This document shows, one piece after another, positions 34,410 to 43,360 of a stretch of 64,000 nt of DNA (its first letter is position 1; each line of letters opens with the position of its first letter). The notes below the pieces were generated by a model. The model had not been told where the DNA came from, made no database searches, and saw nothing but the letters and a program-made list of their open reading frames with translations. Made by a program: the position numbers and the translations under genes. Source of the stretch: Planctomycetaceae bacterium (lineage in GTDB: Bacteria; Planctomycetota; Planctomycetia; Planctomycetales; Planctomycetaceae); the NCBI GenBank assembly GCA_019636285.1, contig JAHBXV010000007.1, positions 62,001 through 126,000 on the forward strand, in the 5' to 3' direction.

Positions 34410-35603
34410 ATGGATCCGTTGCCGCTTCTGAAGCAGCTCATCGCCATTCCCAGCGTCAACCCCATGGGTCGTGCGGTCGAAGGCCCGGAATATCTCGAAG
34501 GGCGGGTGAGCGACTTTCTGTGCGAACAACTCAAGTCGCTGGGAATCGACTACGAACGGCGGGAAATTGCTCCGGGCCGCGCCAACATTCTCGCAAGGTG
34601 CGAAGCCGGATCGGGGGCCCCGGTCGTCCTACTCGACGCGCATCAGGACACGGTTCCGGTCGATGGGATGACGATTTCTCCATTCGAACCCTTTGAGCGT
34701 GACGGCAAGCTGTATGGCCGTGGAAGCTGCGATGTCAAAGGGGGGCTGGCGACCATGTTCGCGGCCTTTGTCCGACTGGTGAAGGAGCAGCCTGCCGGCC
34801 GTGCGACCGTCGTTTTGTCGATGACCTGCGACGAAGAAGCGACCAGTATCGGGATACACGACCTTTGCGGTTCCTGGCACGGCAAAGCGCCCCCCTATCG
34901 CCTGTGTCCCAAGAAGCCCGATGTCGCCGTCGTCGCGGAACCGACCGAATTACAAGTCGTGGTGGCTCACCGCGGCGCGCTTCGCTGGAAAATTCGCGTC
35001 GGCGGCGTCGCCTGCCACAGTTCACGGCCCCAAGATGGCGTCAACGCCATCTATCGCATGGCGAAGGTTGTGAATGCTCTGGAAGAGTTCGCCGACTATC
35101 TCCCTGGCTCCGTTCCGGCCCATCCGCTTTGTGGTCCCGCGACTCTCAGCGTCGGGCTGATCGAAGGGGGAGCCAGCGTGAACGTCGTTCCCGATCACTG
35201 CACCGTCGATATCGACCGCCGCATGCTGCCCGGCGAGTCCTCCGAATCCGCCCTGGAGACGGTCCGAGCCTGGATTGCCGAGCGGGTCGATTTCCCATTC
35301 GAATTCCTGCCGTCGTTCTGCAACAGCGCTGCCCTCTCTGAAGAACTCAGCGGTCCGTGGAGCGCACGCCTGCAACAGGTTCTCAAGAACACCGTCGGTC
35401 CGCGCGAGCGGATCGGCGTTGCCTACGGGACGCATGCCTCGCGCACGGCTGCCGCCGGGGTGCCGTCCGTTGTCTGTGGACCGGGAGACATCGCCCAGGC
35501 CCATACCAAGGATGAGTGGATCGAAATCCGTCAGCTCGGACAGGCGGTCGACGCGTACTACAACTTCTGTGTCGCGGCCGGTCAGGGTCCGCTGGCGTCC
35601 TGA
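34410..35603 (+). CDS. M20-family metallo-deacylase (ArgE/DapE-like)
   Basis: The product has 397 residues, usual for the family. The ATG at 34410 has GGAAAG six bases upstream and was preferred over TTG at 34389. Metal-site motifs are seen in order: LLDAHQDTVPV (His and Asp of site 1, near 75-85), YGRGSCDVKGG (bridging Asp, near 105-115), CDEEATS (catalytic Glu-Glu, near 140), VVAEPT (near 178) and a final His in AQAHTKDEWIE near 363. The dimerisation domain begins after WKIRVGGVACHSSRPQDGVNAI. Members hydrolyse N-acyl amino acids or N-succinyl-diaminopimelate in two-metal sites. The exact substrate is not decided by sequence. It stands 44 bases before the oxidoreductase gene. Confidence 0.88.
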   Translation: MDPLPLLKQLIAIPSVNPMGRAVEGPEYLEGRVSDFLCEQLKSLGIDYERREIAPGRANILARCEAGSGAPVVLLDAHQDTVPVDGMTISPFEPFERDGKLYGRGSCDVKGGLATMFAAFVRLVKEQPAGRATVVLSMTCDEEATSIGIHDLCGSWHGKAPPYRLCPKKPDVAVVAEPTELQVVVAHRGALRWKIRVGGVACHSSRPQDGVNAIYRMAKVVNALEEFADYLPGSVPAHPLCGPATLSVGLIEGGASVNVVPDHCTVDIDRRMLPGESSESALETVRAWIAERVDFPFEFLPSFCNSAALSEELSGPWSARLQQVLKNTVGPRERIGVAYGTHASRTAAAGVPSVVCGPGDIAQAHTKDEWIEIRQLGQAVDAYYNFCVAAGQGPLAS

Positions 35604-35647
35604 TCGTTTTCTAACAATGCATTCGTTTCGAGCCGCGAGGAGCCCCC

Positions 35648-36634
35648 ATGGACCGTATTCGAATTGCCCAGATTGGGACGGGGCATGGGCACGCGGCCGG
35701 CAAAATGCAGGTCTATCGCCGTTCGCCCGACTTTGAAGTTGTCGGGATAGCGGAACCAGACGAAACAAAGCGGCAACAACTGGCGAAAGATCCCGCCTAC
35801 CGCGACATCCCCGTTCTCGCCGTTGAAGAACTTCTTGACCTCAACGGGTTGCAGGCCGTCGCGATCGAAACCGACGTCCGCGATCTGCTGACGCATGCCG
35901 AAGCCTGCGTTGAACGTCGGCTGCCCATTCATCTCGACAAGCCGGCTGGCGAATCGCTGTTGCAGTTTCGGCGCATTCTGGACACGGCAACCAAGGCACA
36001 CATCCCCGTGCAAATGGGGTACATGTACCGCTACAACCCCGCGTTCGTGATGTTGCGGGAATATCTGTCGCAAGGCTGGCTGGGAGAGCCGTTCGAAGTC
36101 CACGCCGTGATGAGCAAGGTGGTCGGACCCGCTGAGCGGAAGGAACTGGCCGGCTATCCCGGCGGCATGATGTTCGAACTCGGCTGCCACCTGATCGACG
36201 CCCTCGTCGATGTGCTTGGCCCCTGCGACAAGATCACTCCCTACGTCCGCTCATCAACGACCGTTAATGACGGCCTCGCCGATAACATGCTCGCGGTCTT
36301 CGAATATCCGCGCGCGACGGCGACCGTCCGTTCGTCGGCCTTGGAAGTCGAGGGCTTCAGCCGCCGCCACTTTGTCGTCTGTGGAACCGAGGGGACATTT
36401 CACATCGAACCGCTCGATCGGCCAACCGTCCGGCTGGCACTGTCCCGGCCGCGCGGCAGCGCCAAGCGGGGCCTCCAGACGGTCGAGATTGCCCCGTATG
36501 ACCGCTACGTCGCCGATGCCGCCGATTTCGCGGACTGTATCCGCACGAATCGCCCGCTCCGCTGGACCCCGATGCACGACCTGGCCGTGCAGGAAGCCGT
36601 CCTTCGGGCATCGGGCTGCCCGCTGGATCGCTAA
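35648..36634 (+). CDS. Gfo/Idh/MocA-family oxidoreductase
   Basis: The product has 328 residues. The N-terminal Rossmann fold opens with RIAQIGTGHGHAAGKMQVYRR, where the first Gly-rich turn has His in place of the more usual residues, and VVGIAEPDE ends the second strand. Residues about 90-105 (HLDKPAGESLLQFRRIL) are the conserved EKP-like region, with Asp-Lys-Pro. A mixed alpha/beta C-terminal domain has the MYRYNPAF and GCHLIDALVDVLG segments of the family. Enzymes of this family oxidise or reduce sugars and related compounds with NAD(P). The RBS is GAGGAG. Planctomycetes carry many paralogues, so the substrate is unknown. Confidence 0.88.
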   Translation: MDRIRIAQIGTGHGHAAGKMQVYRRSPDFEVVGIAEPDETKRQQLAKDPAYRDIPVLAVEELLDLNGLQAVAIETDVRDLLTHAEACVERRLPIHLDKPAGESLLQFRRILDTATKAHIPVQMGYMYRYNPAFVMLREYLSQGWLGEPFEVHAVMSKVVGPAERKELAGYPGGMMFELGCHLIDALVDVLGPCDKITPYVRSSTTVNDGLADNMLAVFEYPRATATVRSSALEVEGFSRRHFVVCGTEGTFHIEPLDRPTVRLALSRPRGSAKRGLQTVEIAPYDRYVADAADFADCIRTNRPLRWTPMHDLAVQEAVLRASGCPLDR

Positions 36635-36668
36635 TTCAGATTTCAAACAACAGCGACCTGGAAAACGC

Positions 36669-36902
36669 ATGGCTGGTTATCAGTCTTACGACACCCGACT
36701 TGAATCGCTGGTGATGGCGCAGCGTACCGAATGGGACGCCGCGGTCTCGTCCCTCACCGATGACAAGCGACAACTCCTGGCTCGCGTGCTCCACGCCGAT
36801 CCCTCCCAGGCCGCGAGCATTCGCTACGAACGCCAGCACACCGGCTTCGAACGCATCATCACCGTCACGCCGGCGGACGTTTCACGGATTCTGCCGTCCT
36901 GA
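36669..36902 (+). CDS. Small protein of unknown function
   Basis: The product has 77 residues. The ATG at 36669 has GGAAAA upstream and lies 34 bases after the oxidoreductase gene, so it is probably part of that operon. The chain is hydrophilic with one likely helix (LTDDKRQLLARVLHADPSQAA) and no membrane segment or Cys. No family is recognised. It is read in a different frame from the oxidoreductase, and protein-like composition plus a ribosome site support it as a real gene. Confidence 0.55.
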   Translation: MAGYQSYDTRLESLVMAQRTEWDAAVSSLTDDKRQLLARVLHADPSQAASIRYERQHTGFERIITVTPADVSRILPS

Positions 36903-36914
36903 TTGCCCGCATCC

Positions 36915-36940
36915 TTAGCCGCGACCCATCGGGGAGCGCT
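36915..36940. repeat. 26-base dispersed repeat, copy 2
   Basis: This copy matches copy 1 over all but the single variable position. It lies 12 bases after the small gene and about 65 bases before the molybdopterin oxidoreductase gene, where it could act as a terminator or boundary hairpin. Confidence 0.85.
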
Positions 36941-37005
36941 TCCCCTGTTGCGGGCCGATACGCCGCCGATCTACCATACGTGTTGCGAATTCGGCTTCAC
37001 CTCCG

Positions 37006-39246
37006 ATGAGTGACACCATGCGCAAAGTCAGTAGCGGCGGCGGTTTTCCGGCAATTCTCTACACGCTGACCAAGGCCCGCGAAGTCGGCGGTCTGTGGAA
37101 GCTGTGGAAGGCGATGCGCTCGAAAAACGCCTGCAAGACCTGCGCCCTCGGCATGGGAGGTCAAAAAGGGGGGCTGGTCAACGAACGGGGCATGTTCCCG
37201 GAGGTCTGCAAGAAATCGCTCCAGGCCATGGCGGCCGACATGCAGGGGGCCATCAAGCCTGAGTTCTGGCAAACCTACTCCATCCCCCAATTGCAGGCAT
37301 TCACTCCGCGCGAACTGGAAACCTGCGGTCGTCTCGTCCAGCCCATGCTCCACACGCAGGGCGAGTCTCATTATCGCCCGATCACCTGGGAAGATGCGTT
37401 TCAGCGAATCATCGGCAAGCTGAAGCGGGTCTCGGCTGACGAAACCTTCTGGTACTTCAGTGGCCGTAGCTCCAACGAAGCCGGCTTCCTGCTGCAAGTC
37501 TTCGCTCGCGTCTTCGGCACGAACAACGTCAACAATTGCAGCTTCTATTGCCACCAGGCCAGCGGCGTGGGTCTCGCCAGTTCGCTGGGGACGGGGACGG
37601 CAACGCTCGTCCTCGAAGACGTTGAGCATGCCGACTGTGTCTTTATCATTGGCGGAAACCCGGCCAGCAACCATCCGCGACTGATGAGCACGCTCAAGCA
37701 CGTCCGCCGCAAAGGGGGCGAAGTCGTTGTCATCAACCCCATCATCGAAACGGGGTTGGTCAACTTCCGTGTTCCCAGCGACCCGGTCAGCCTGCTGTTC
37801 GGTACGAAGATCGCCACGCTGTACGTGCAGCCGCACATTGGCGGCGACCTGGCCCTCTTGACCGGTGTCGCCAAGCGTATCGTCGAGATGCAGGCGCACG
37901 ACCTGAAATTTCTCGAATCGTTCTGTGAAAACTGGTCCGATTTGCGAGACCGCTTGGCAGCCGTCACCTGGGACGAGATCGTGGCCCGATCGGGCGTCAC
38001 CCGAGACCAGATTGACGCAATCGCCGAGCGCTACGCGAAGGCCCGCAATGTGGTCTTCTCGTGGACGATGGGGATCACGCACCACACCCACGGCGTGCAG
38101 AACGTCGAGGCCATCGCCAACCTGGCCCTCCTGCGAGGCATGGTCGGCAGACCGAACGCGGGCCTATTGCCCATTCGCGGGCACTCCAACGTCCAGGGAA
38201 TCGGCTCGATGGGCGTGACCCCACGCCTCAAAGATGCGATTTTCGAGCGACTTGAATCTCACTTCGGCTTGAAGCTGCCGACGACCGAAGGACTCGACAC
38301 GCTGGGCTGCATGGAGGGGGCGAACGCCGGTCGCCTGAAGGTCGGCTTCTGCCTGGGCGGAAACCTGTACGGCTCCAATCCCGACTCGACGTTCGCGGCT
38401 CAAGCGCTCGGCGAACTCGACCAATTGGTCTATCTCAACACCACGCTCAATACCGGCCACGCGTGGGGGCTGGCTCGCGAAACGATCATTCTGCCGGTAC
38501 TGGCTCGCGATGAAGAGCCACAGCCGACCACCCAGGAGTCGATGTTCAACTATGTCCGGCTGAGCGATGGCGGCCCGGCCCGGCACGTTGGCCCGAAGAG
38601 CGAAGTTGAGGTCATCGCCACAATCGCGGACGGCGTTCTCGGAAACAGCGGCCCCATCGACTGGAAGCTGATGGCCGATACCAACCAGATTCGCGAAGCC
38701 ATCGCAAAAGTGGTCCCCGGCTTCGACAAACTGGCCGATATCGCCAAGACCAAGCACGAATTTCAGATCGCCGGTCGTACATTTCACGAGCCGACATTTC
38801 CCACACCCTCCGGAAAGGCCCGGCTGCGGGTCCACGATCTCCCATCCCTCATTGGCGGTCCCGATGAACTGCGACTCATGACGATCCGCAGTGAAGGGCA
38901 GTTCAACACGGTCGTTTACGAAGAATACGATCTCTACCGGGGAATCGATCGTCGCGACGTCATCCTGATTCATCCCGATGACCTGGCGCGACTTGGCTTC
39001 CGCGATGGGGACCGGGTGACGGTTCGGAGCGACACGGGGGAAATGCCTGGCGTGCGGGCGACGGCCTTCGAGAAAATCCGCGCGGGGAATGTCGCGATGT
39101 ACTACCCCGAGTGCAACGTTCTTGTCTCCCGGGCGGCCGATCCCCGCTCGAAAACTCCGTCGTTCAAGGCGATTCCGGTCACGCTCCACGCCAACGTCCC
39201 CAAGCCGGTTATGCCGGGACTCCCCGTCGTCAGTCGAACCGCCTGA
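37006..39246 (+). CDS. FdhF/YdeP-family molybdopterin oxidoreductase
   Basis: The product has 746 residues, matching the YdeP-like subgroup of the DMSO reductase superfamily. The N-terminus has only CKTCALGMGG near 43-52, not the four-Cys [4Fe-4S] motif of classic formate dehydrogenases, again like YdeP. The molybdopterin-binding core shows FWYFSGRSSNEAGFL (near 147), NNCSFYCHQASGVGL (near 178), IIGGNPASNHPR, VVINPIIE and GRPNAGLLPIRGHSNVQG (near 388). The C-terminal MopB domain contains TIRSEGQFNTVVY and FRDGDRVTVRS. A Cys that could ligate Mo lies at CSFYCHQ. The enzyme acts in the cytoplasm (no Tat signal) and its substrate is unclear. It stands alone with no visible accessory genes. Confidence 0.88.
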   Translation: MSDTMRKVSSGGGFPAILYTLTKAREVGGLWKLWKAMRSKNACKTCALGMGGQKGGLVNERGMFPEVCKKSLQAMAADMQGAIKPEFWQTYSIPQLQAFTPRELETCGRLVQPMLHTQGESHYRPITWEDAFQRIIGKLKRVSADETFWYFSGRSSNEAGFLLQVFARVFGTNNVNNCSFYCHQASGVGLASSLGTGTATLVLEDVEHADCVFIIGGNPASNHPRLMSTLKHVRRKGGEVVVINPIIETGLVNFRVPSDPVSLLFGTKIATLYVQPHIGGDLALLTGVAKRIVEMQAHDLKFLESFCENWSDLRDRLAAVTWDEIVARSGVTRDQIDAIAERYAKARNVVFSWTMGITHHTHGVQNVEAIANLALLRGMVGRPNAGLLPIRGHSNVQGIGSMGVTPRLKDAIFERLESHFGLKLPTTEGLDTLGCMEGANAGRLKVGFCLGGNLYGSNPDSTFAAQALGELDQLVYLNTTLNTGHAWGLARETIILPVLARDEEPQPTTQESMFNYVRLSDGGPARHVGPKSEVEVIATIADGVLGNSGPIDWKLMADTNQIREAIAKVVPGFDKLADIAKTKHEFQIAGRTFHEPTFPTPSGKARLRVHDLPSLIGGPDELRLMTIRSEGQFNTVVYEEYDLYRGIDRRDVILIHPDDLARLGFRDGDRVTVRSDTGEMPGVRATAFEKIRAGNVAMYYPECNVLVSRAADPRSKTPSFKAIPVTLHANVPKPVMPGLPVVSRTA

Positions 39247-39549
39247 AAGAGTTCGCGAACAAGAACCTTGACGAATCGCTCGCGCGGCGATGGGATAACG
39301 GCTGAGGGATGCATCCCCGAATGCGCGTCGCGACCAGACTGCCTTTCAGCCGGTCGTGACGCAATTCGAAGAAGCCTTCCTCGCCGGCTTGTTCTCATCG
39401 CCTCTTGTGCCGCACGCTCCCGGCGCAACGCATGACCGTTCCCACCGCGCGGCAATTTGCCACGTGGTTGATTGGTCCGTGCGCGCGCATGCCTGCTGCC
39501 GGATTTTCCCCGTCCGCAAGCGCTCCAAACTGGGAATTCCGCGAACACA
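39247..39549. other. Intergenic region before glgC
   Basis: About 300 bases in which no gene, RNA or terminator was recognised. A longer upstream start for glgC exists in frame, but its sequence is not like the family. Confidence 0.5.
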
Positions 39550-40785
39550 ATGCTTGATGACACACTCACGATCCTTCTCGCCGGCGGCGTCGGCTCGCGC
39601 CTGCATCCCCTCACTCAGGATCGCGCCAAACCCGCCGTCCCGTTTGCCGGCAAGTACCGCATCATCGACTTCCCGCTGAGCAATTGCCTGCACTCGGGAC
39701 TAAGGCGAATCCTCGTCCTCACGCAATACAAGTCGCATTCGCTGCAGAAACACCTGCGTGATGGATGGTCGATCTTCAATCCGGAAATCGGCGAGTACGT
39801 CACCACCATTCCGCCGCAGATGCGGACGGGCGACTCGTGGTATTCCGGGACGGCCGATGCCATCTACCAGAACCTCTTTCTGCTGGAGCGCAGCCGGGCC
39901 AAATATTGCCTGGTGCTGTCCGGCGATCATGTCTATCGCATGGACTATGCCGCCCTGCTGGCGTTTCACCAGGAACAAAAAGCAGACTGCACCGTCGCCT
40001 GCATGGAAGTCTCGCTCGACGAGGCCCGCGAATTCGGCGTCATGGGGGTCGACGCCCAGCAGCGGATCGTCGAGTTTCAGGAAAAGCCCGAAAACCCCAA
40101 ACCCATTCCCGGCGATCCCCGGCATGCGCTCGCTTCCATGGGGATCTATGTCTTTTCGACGGATGTCCTCTGCGAGGAACTGCGCCGCGATCATGCCGAG
40201 CCGGGCTCGCGGAACGATTTCGGACGAAACATCATTCCCCACATGATCGACAAGCGTCGCGTTTTCGAATATCGCTTCGGCGGAAAGTCGGGACGTGTCT
40301 CGCAGGATCGGTATTGGCGCGACGTGGGGACGATCGACGCGTACTACGAAGCGCACATGGATCTGCTCAAGCCGATCCCGCCGCTTGATCTTTACCAGCC
40401 GGACTGGGCGATTCGCACCTATCACGGGCAGAATCCACCCGCCCGACTTGTTCCGGGAGCCTCCGGATCGGACGGGCAGTTGATCGATTCGATGCTCGGC
40501 GCGGGAACGCTGATTGTCGGCGGCTGCGTCCGCCGTTCGGTTCTGTCGGCCCGAGCCGAAGTTCACGACGGAGCCATCGTCGAGAACTCGATCCTGTTGC
40601 AAGGAGTCAAAGTCGGTCCCGGCTGCGTCGTCCGCAACGCGATCATCGACAAGTCGGTCACGGTTCCGGCCAACACGCAAATCGGCGTCGACCCGGTTAA
40701 CGACCGCGTCCGAGGCTTCACGATCTCCGAAAAAGGAATCACCGTCGTCCCGAAAGCATTCTGCTTCGCACCAACCGACGGCTGA
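39550..40785 (+). CDS. glgC: Glucose-1-phosphate adenylyltransferase
   Basis: The product has 411 residues, as expected. The nucleotide-binding signature ILLAGGVGSRLHPLTQDRAKPAVPFAGKYRIIDFPLSNC is seen at about 7-45 (conserved GGxGxRL and the Lys/Arg activator region). GTADAIYQN near 98-106, SGDHVYRMDY near 126-135 with the metal Asp, and EFQEKPENP near 175-183 follow. YWRDVGTIDAYYEAHMDL lies near 255-272. The C-terminal part has left-handed beta-helix repeats (SVLSARAEVHDGAIVENSIL, VVRNAIIDKSV). It makes ADP-glucose for glycogen synthesis in the cytoplasm. The start was set by the family start and lacks a strong ribosome site. Confidence 0.95.
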   Translation: MLDDTLTILLAGGVGSRLHPLTQDRAKPAVPFAGKYRIIDFPLSNCLHSGLRRILVLTQYKSHSLQKHLRDGWSIFNPEIGEYVTTIPPQMRTGDSWYSGTADAIYQNLFLLERSRAKYCLVLSGDHVYRMDYAALLAFHQEQKADCTVACMEVSLDEAREFGVMGVDAQQRIVEFQEKPENPKPIPGDPRHALASMGIYVFSTDVLCEELRRDHAEPGSRNDFGRNIIPHMIDKRRVFEYRFGGKSGRVSQDRYWRDVGTIDAYYEAHMDLLKPIPPLDLYQPDWAIRTYHGQNPPARLVPGASGSDGQLIDSMLGAGTLIVGGCVRRSVLSARAEVHDGAIVENSILLQGVKVGPGCVVRNAIIDKSVTVPANTQIGVDPVNDRVRGFTISEKGITVVPKAFCFAPTDG

Positions 40786-40842
40786 TTGCTGATGCCTGAC
40801 GGCTGCTTGCTGGCTGCTCGCCGCTGGCGGCTGGCCGCTCTC

Positions 40843-41583
40843 TTAATTCCCCCGCCACCCCGCTTGCTGGTACCCTCCCGCGAAGGGACTGACGCCCCAG
40901 CCACCCGCTGGTTGCCATGCTACGGGCGTTGCGGTTGGCGAAAGGACGATGCGGTTCCAGTCCGTCACGCCGACGGCATCAGCGGCCGATAGACCCTGCG
41001 CATAACCCGCGTACCACTCCGAGACGGCCGGGCGGCCCCGGCACGATCGGTAGTAGGCCGACCAGTATTTAGGCGGCGGCGCGGCTGGCAGAACGGGACG
41101 ACCGCCGAGGGCCAGATCCTCGAACGCCTGCGTGAAACCGGCGCGAAAATGGCACGATTCGCGGCAGGCCCGGTCAACGTCCTTGAGCGCCTTGGCCGCG
41201 CAGCCATGAGCCGTATGCTTCGACACCAACTCGTCGCACCAGCCTTTGTAGTGGTGGTGCGGAGCCGTCAATTTGCTGGGCTGGCACGACGGACATCCCA
41301 GGCCGTTCCCGCAGTCGGAACCGCAGTCTCCCGTCGCACAGCCCGCTTCGCAGGAGTTTTCGGCTCCGCAGCAGGGGCTCCCGCCGGGATATTGCGACCA
41401 TGACGTGGCGCATCCGCCCGAAGCGCAGTGAGTGCTGACGCATCCGATTTGACTCAGGCCCAGCACGCCGACAATCGCTAGAGCAGGTTTCAAGACCCGG
41501 TTGACGGCGGCAAAACGTCTCAAGAACGGACGACTGCCCCGTCGCTCCGTGGGTGTTGAAACCACCTGAAAGAGTGCTCGCAC
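40843..41583 (-). CDS. Cysteine-rich putative lipoprotein
   Basis: The product has about 246 residues. After a basic leader a hydrophobic stretch ends in LGLSQIGC, a good lipobox, so the mature protein would start at Cys and be lipid-anchored. The next 70 residues hold many Cys in pairs (CCGAENSCEAGCATGDCGSDCG). The C-terminal half has PPPKYWSAYYRSCRGRPAVSEWYAGYAQG, a pattern I have the impression is shared by a family of planctomycete exported proteins. The start is taken as GTG at 41583, after GGGAGGGG. GTG at 41610 is possible. Function is unknown. The Cys clusters suggest disulfide cross-linking or metal binding at the cell envelope. Confidence 0.65.
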   Translation of the reverse strand: MRALFQVVSTPTERRGSRPFLRRFAAVNRVLKPALAIVGVLGLSQIGCVSTHCASGGCATSWSQYPGGSPCCGAENSCEAGCATGDCGSDCGNGLGCPSCQPSKLTAPHHHYKGWCDELVSKHTAHGCAAKALKDVDRACRESCHFRAGFTQAFEDLALGGRPVLPAAPPPKYWSAYYRSCRGRPAVSEWYAGYAQGLSAADAVGVTDWNRIVLSPTATPVAWQPAGGWGVSPFAGGYQQAGWRGN

Positions 41584-41794
41584 GATCCCCTCCCTGAACT
41601 CGGCCCGCACGCGACTCCATTCGAAGCGGCGGACTCCACCAACGCCCAGGCATCGGTGGTTCCTGAAAGTGATATCGACGAGGAGGCCAGGTCGACGCCC
41701 CCGATTCCCCCTGGCTGCGACTGGGAGCGACAGCGGAGAGTCTTCCGTCGCGCGAATCTTTGCGGCTCGTGACGGATATCTGGTCGGGCCGACG

Positions 41795-43216
41795 TTACAT
41801 GTTCGTCTTGGCGTCGGTCGTATCTCCCAGCACGCTGGTCAGGGCTGAATTCAGTATCTGATCGTGTGTGTGATCCTTGGAATAAATTCGTACGATGCAG
41901 GAACTCAACGGCAGCGCCCGGAAGAGTTCGTCGTCGTGCAGTTCCTGCGGCGTCGCCCCAGCAGCCGGGTCGAGCATGTAGTTCTGGCCCCCCGCCGGCA
42001 GATGGGCGCTCGGCCGGTGGTAGTGCCGCGCGACATCGATCTTCAGCGGAATCTCGCGCGATCCCTTCGGCAGACGCTCCCGCACCCGCTTCAGCACCAG
42101 ATCTGGCTCTGAGAAGATGCTGACTCGTTCGGCAGACGCCGTGTGAAAACTGAGCGTTCGCTCGCAGGCCATCTTCCACGAAACCCGGCGATGCAGAATG
42201 TCCTGCCAGCGACCGCCCAGATCCTTCAGGACGGGATCCTCGCTCTGTGCCCAGCGCTGCACATCGACCAGGAACGATGTCTCCGTCAGTCCCCGGTAGG
42301 CGGTCAGGTTGTCGAGAGGATTGCCGGTGAACAAATGGGGCATGGTCTCGGGGAAGAGTTCTTCCAGCGCGAGATCCAGCGCCCGCACCGTGCGGTGGAA
42401 GTAAACCGTCCGAAACAGGCTCGCGCGAACTTCGATGAACTGGATCAGAGTGGGCAGTCCCCGGACATGAATCGTCAGGCCAGCGGGAGTGAAGAACGTG
42501 TACCGCAGCAGCCGCGAGATATCGAAGGCGCGCTGGCTGTAGCCGGTCATGTACGCGTCGCGCAACACGAAGTCCATGTTGTCGACCGTGTAGATGCCGC
42601 TGAACAGCGAGCGCAGCTTTCGAAGCCAGTCGGGATGCCCTTCTTCACCCGAACCATCCCGGCGCGGCCGACGAATCAGCCAGGCCACCTGCCGGGGATC
42701 CAGTTCTTCAAGAGGTTGCAGGTTCCCGTTTGGGTTGCGGCGAATCCCGCGCAACAGGTCTCCCAGTTCGTGCTCGATGATCGCCGCGCCAATGTCTTCA
42801 TGCGTGACGCCGAAGCGATCGAGATACTGGTCATCGAAGAAATGGCCGAACGGACCATGACCCACGTCATGCAGCAGGGCCGCCATGCGCACCAGGCTCT
42901 CGACATAGGCGCGCGAGGGCACATTCCGGCTCGCTTCGCACAACGACGAATACCAGTGTTCCAGGACCGACGATGCCAGGTGCATGGCGCCCAGCACATG
43001 CTGAAACCGCATATGCTCGGCCGACGGAAAGACCCACCAGGCGGTCTGCAACTGGTGAATCTGGCGCATCCTCTGCACCCAGGGATGGTCGATCACATCC
43101 TGTTCGGCCACTTCCCCCGCCGACAGTCCCGACCGCGAAATGAACGGGATGTAGCCATGAATGGGGTCGTGCGACAGACTTTCATTCACAAAATCGCGTG
43201 GCATCATTGCCTCCAT
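41795..43216 (-). CDS. HD-domain phosphohydrolase (SAMHD1/dGTPase-like)
   Basis: The product has 473 residues. The conserved set is HVLGAMHLASSVLEH (metal His, near 73), LLHDVGHGPFGHFFD (the HD pair, near 116) and IYTVDNMDFVLRDAYMTG (a late Asp, near 205), as in SAMHD1-like dNTP triphosphohydrolases and YdhJ-type proteins. The start HDPIHGYIPFISRSG is the family's usual DPIHG motif. It would hydrolyse nucleotides or related phosphates in the cytoplasm with a metal ion. The ATG at 43216 was kept, and ATGs at 43207 and 43204 with GGAGG nearby are alternatives. No allosteric site can be read from sequence. Confidence 0.87.
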   Translation of the reverse strand: MEAMMPRDFVNESLSHDPIHGYIPFISRSGLSAGEVAEQDVIDHPWVQRMRQIHQLQTAWWVFPSAEHMRFQHVLGAMHLASSVLEHWYSSLCEASRNVPSRAYVESLVRMAALLHDVGHGPFGHFFDDQYLDRFGVTHEDIGAAIIEHELGDLLRGIRRNPNGNLQPLEELDPRQVAWLIRRPRRDGSGEEGHPDWLRKLRSLFSGIYTVDNMDFVLRDAYMTGYSQRAFDISRLLRYTFFTPAGLTIHVRGLPTLIQFIEVRASLFRTVYFHRTVRALDLALEELFPETMPHLFTGNPLDNLTAYRGLTETSFLVDVQRWAQSEDPVLKDLGGRWQDILHRRVSWKMACERTLSFHTASAERVSIFSEPDLVLKRVRERLPKGSREIPLKIDVARHYHRPSAHLPAGGQNYMLDPAAGATPQELHDDELFRALPLSSCIVRIYSKDHTHDQILNSALTSVLGDTTDAKTNM

Positions 43217-43304
43217 GCCAAAGACCTCTTAGTCCCTCGCATGGTAGCCGGATTGCCACGACAACTCATCTGAAGCCGATCGAGTCTAAATCCCATCCCG
43301 ATAT

Positions 43305-43330
43305 TTAGCCGCGACCCAACGGGGAGCGCT
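43305..43330. repeat. 26-base dispersed repeat, copy 3
   Basis: This third copy differs from copies 1 and 2 only at the variable base. It lies in the 144-base gap between the manA and HD-domain genes, just after the manA stop as read on the plus strand. Confidence 0.85.
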
Positions 43331-43360
43331 GTGCGACCCACGTCGCCGCTCAAGCAAAGC

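Noticed and set aside
42143-43273. 376-codon open frame on the plus strand
   Set aside because: It is antisense to the HD-domain gene, which has clear catalytic motifs.
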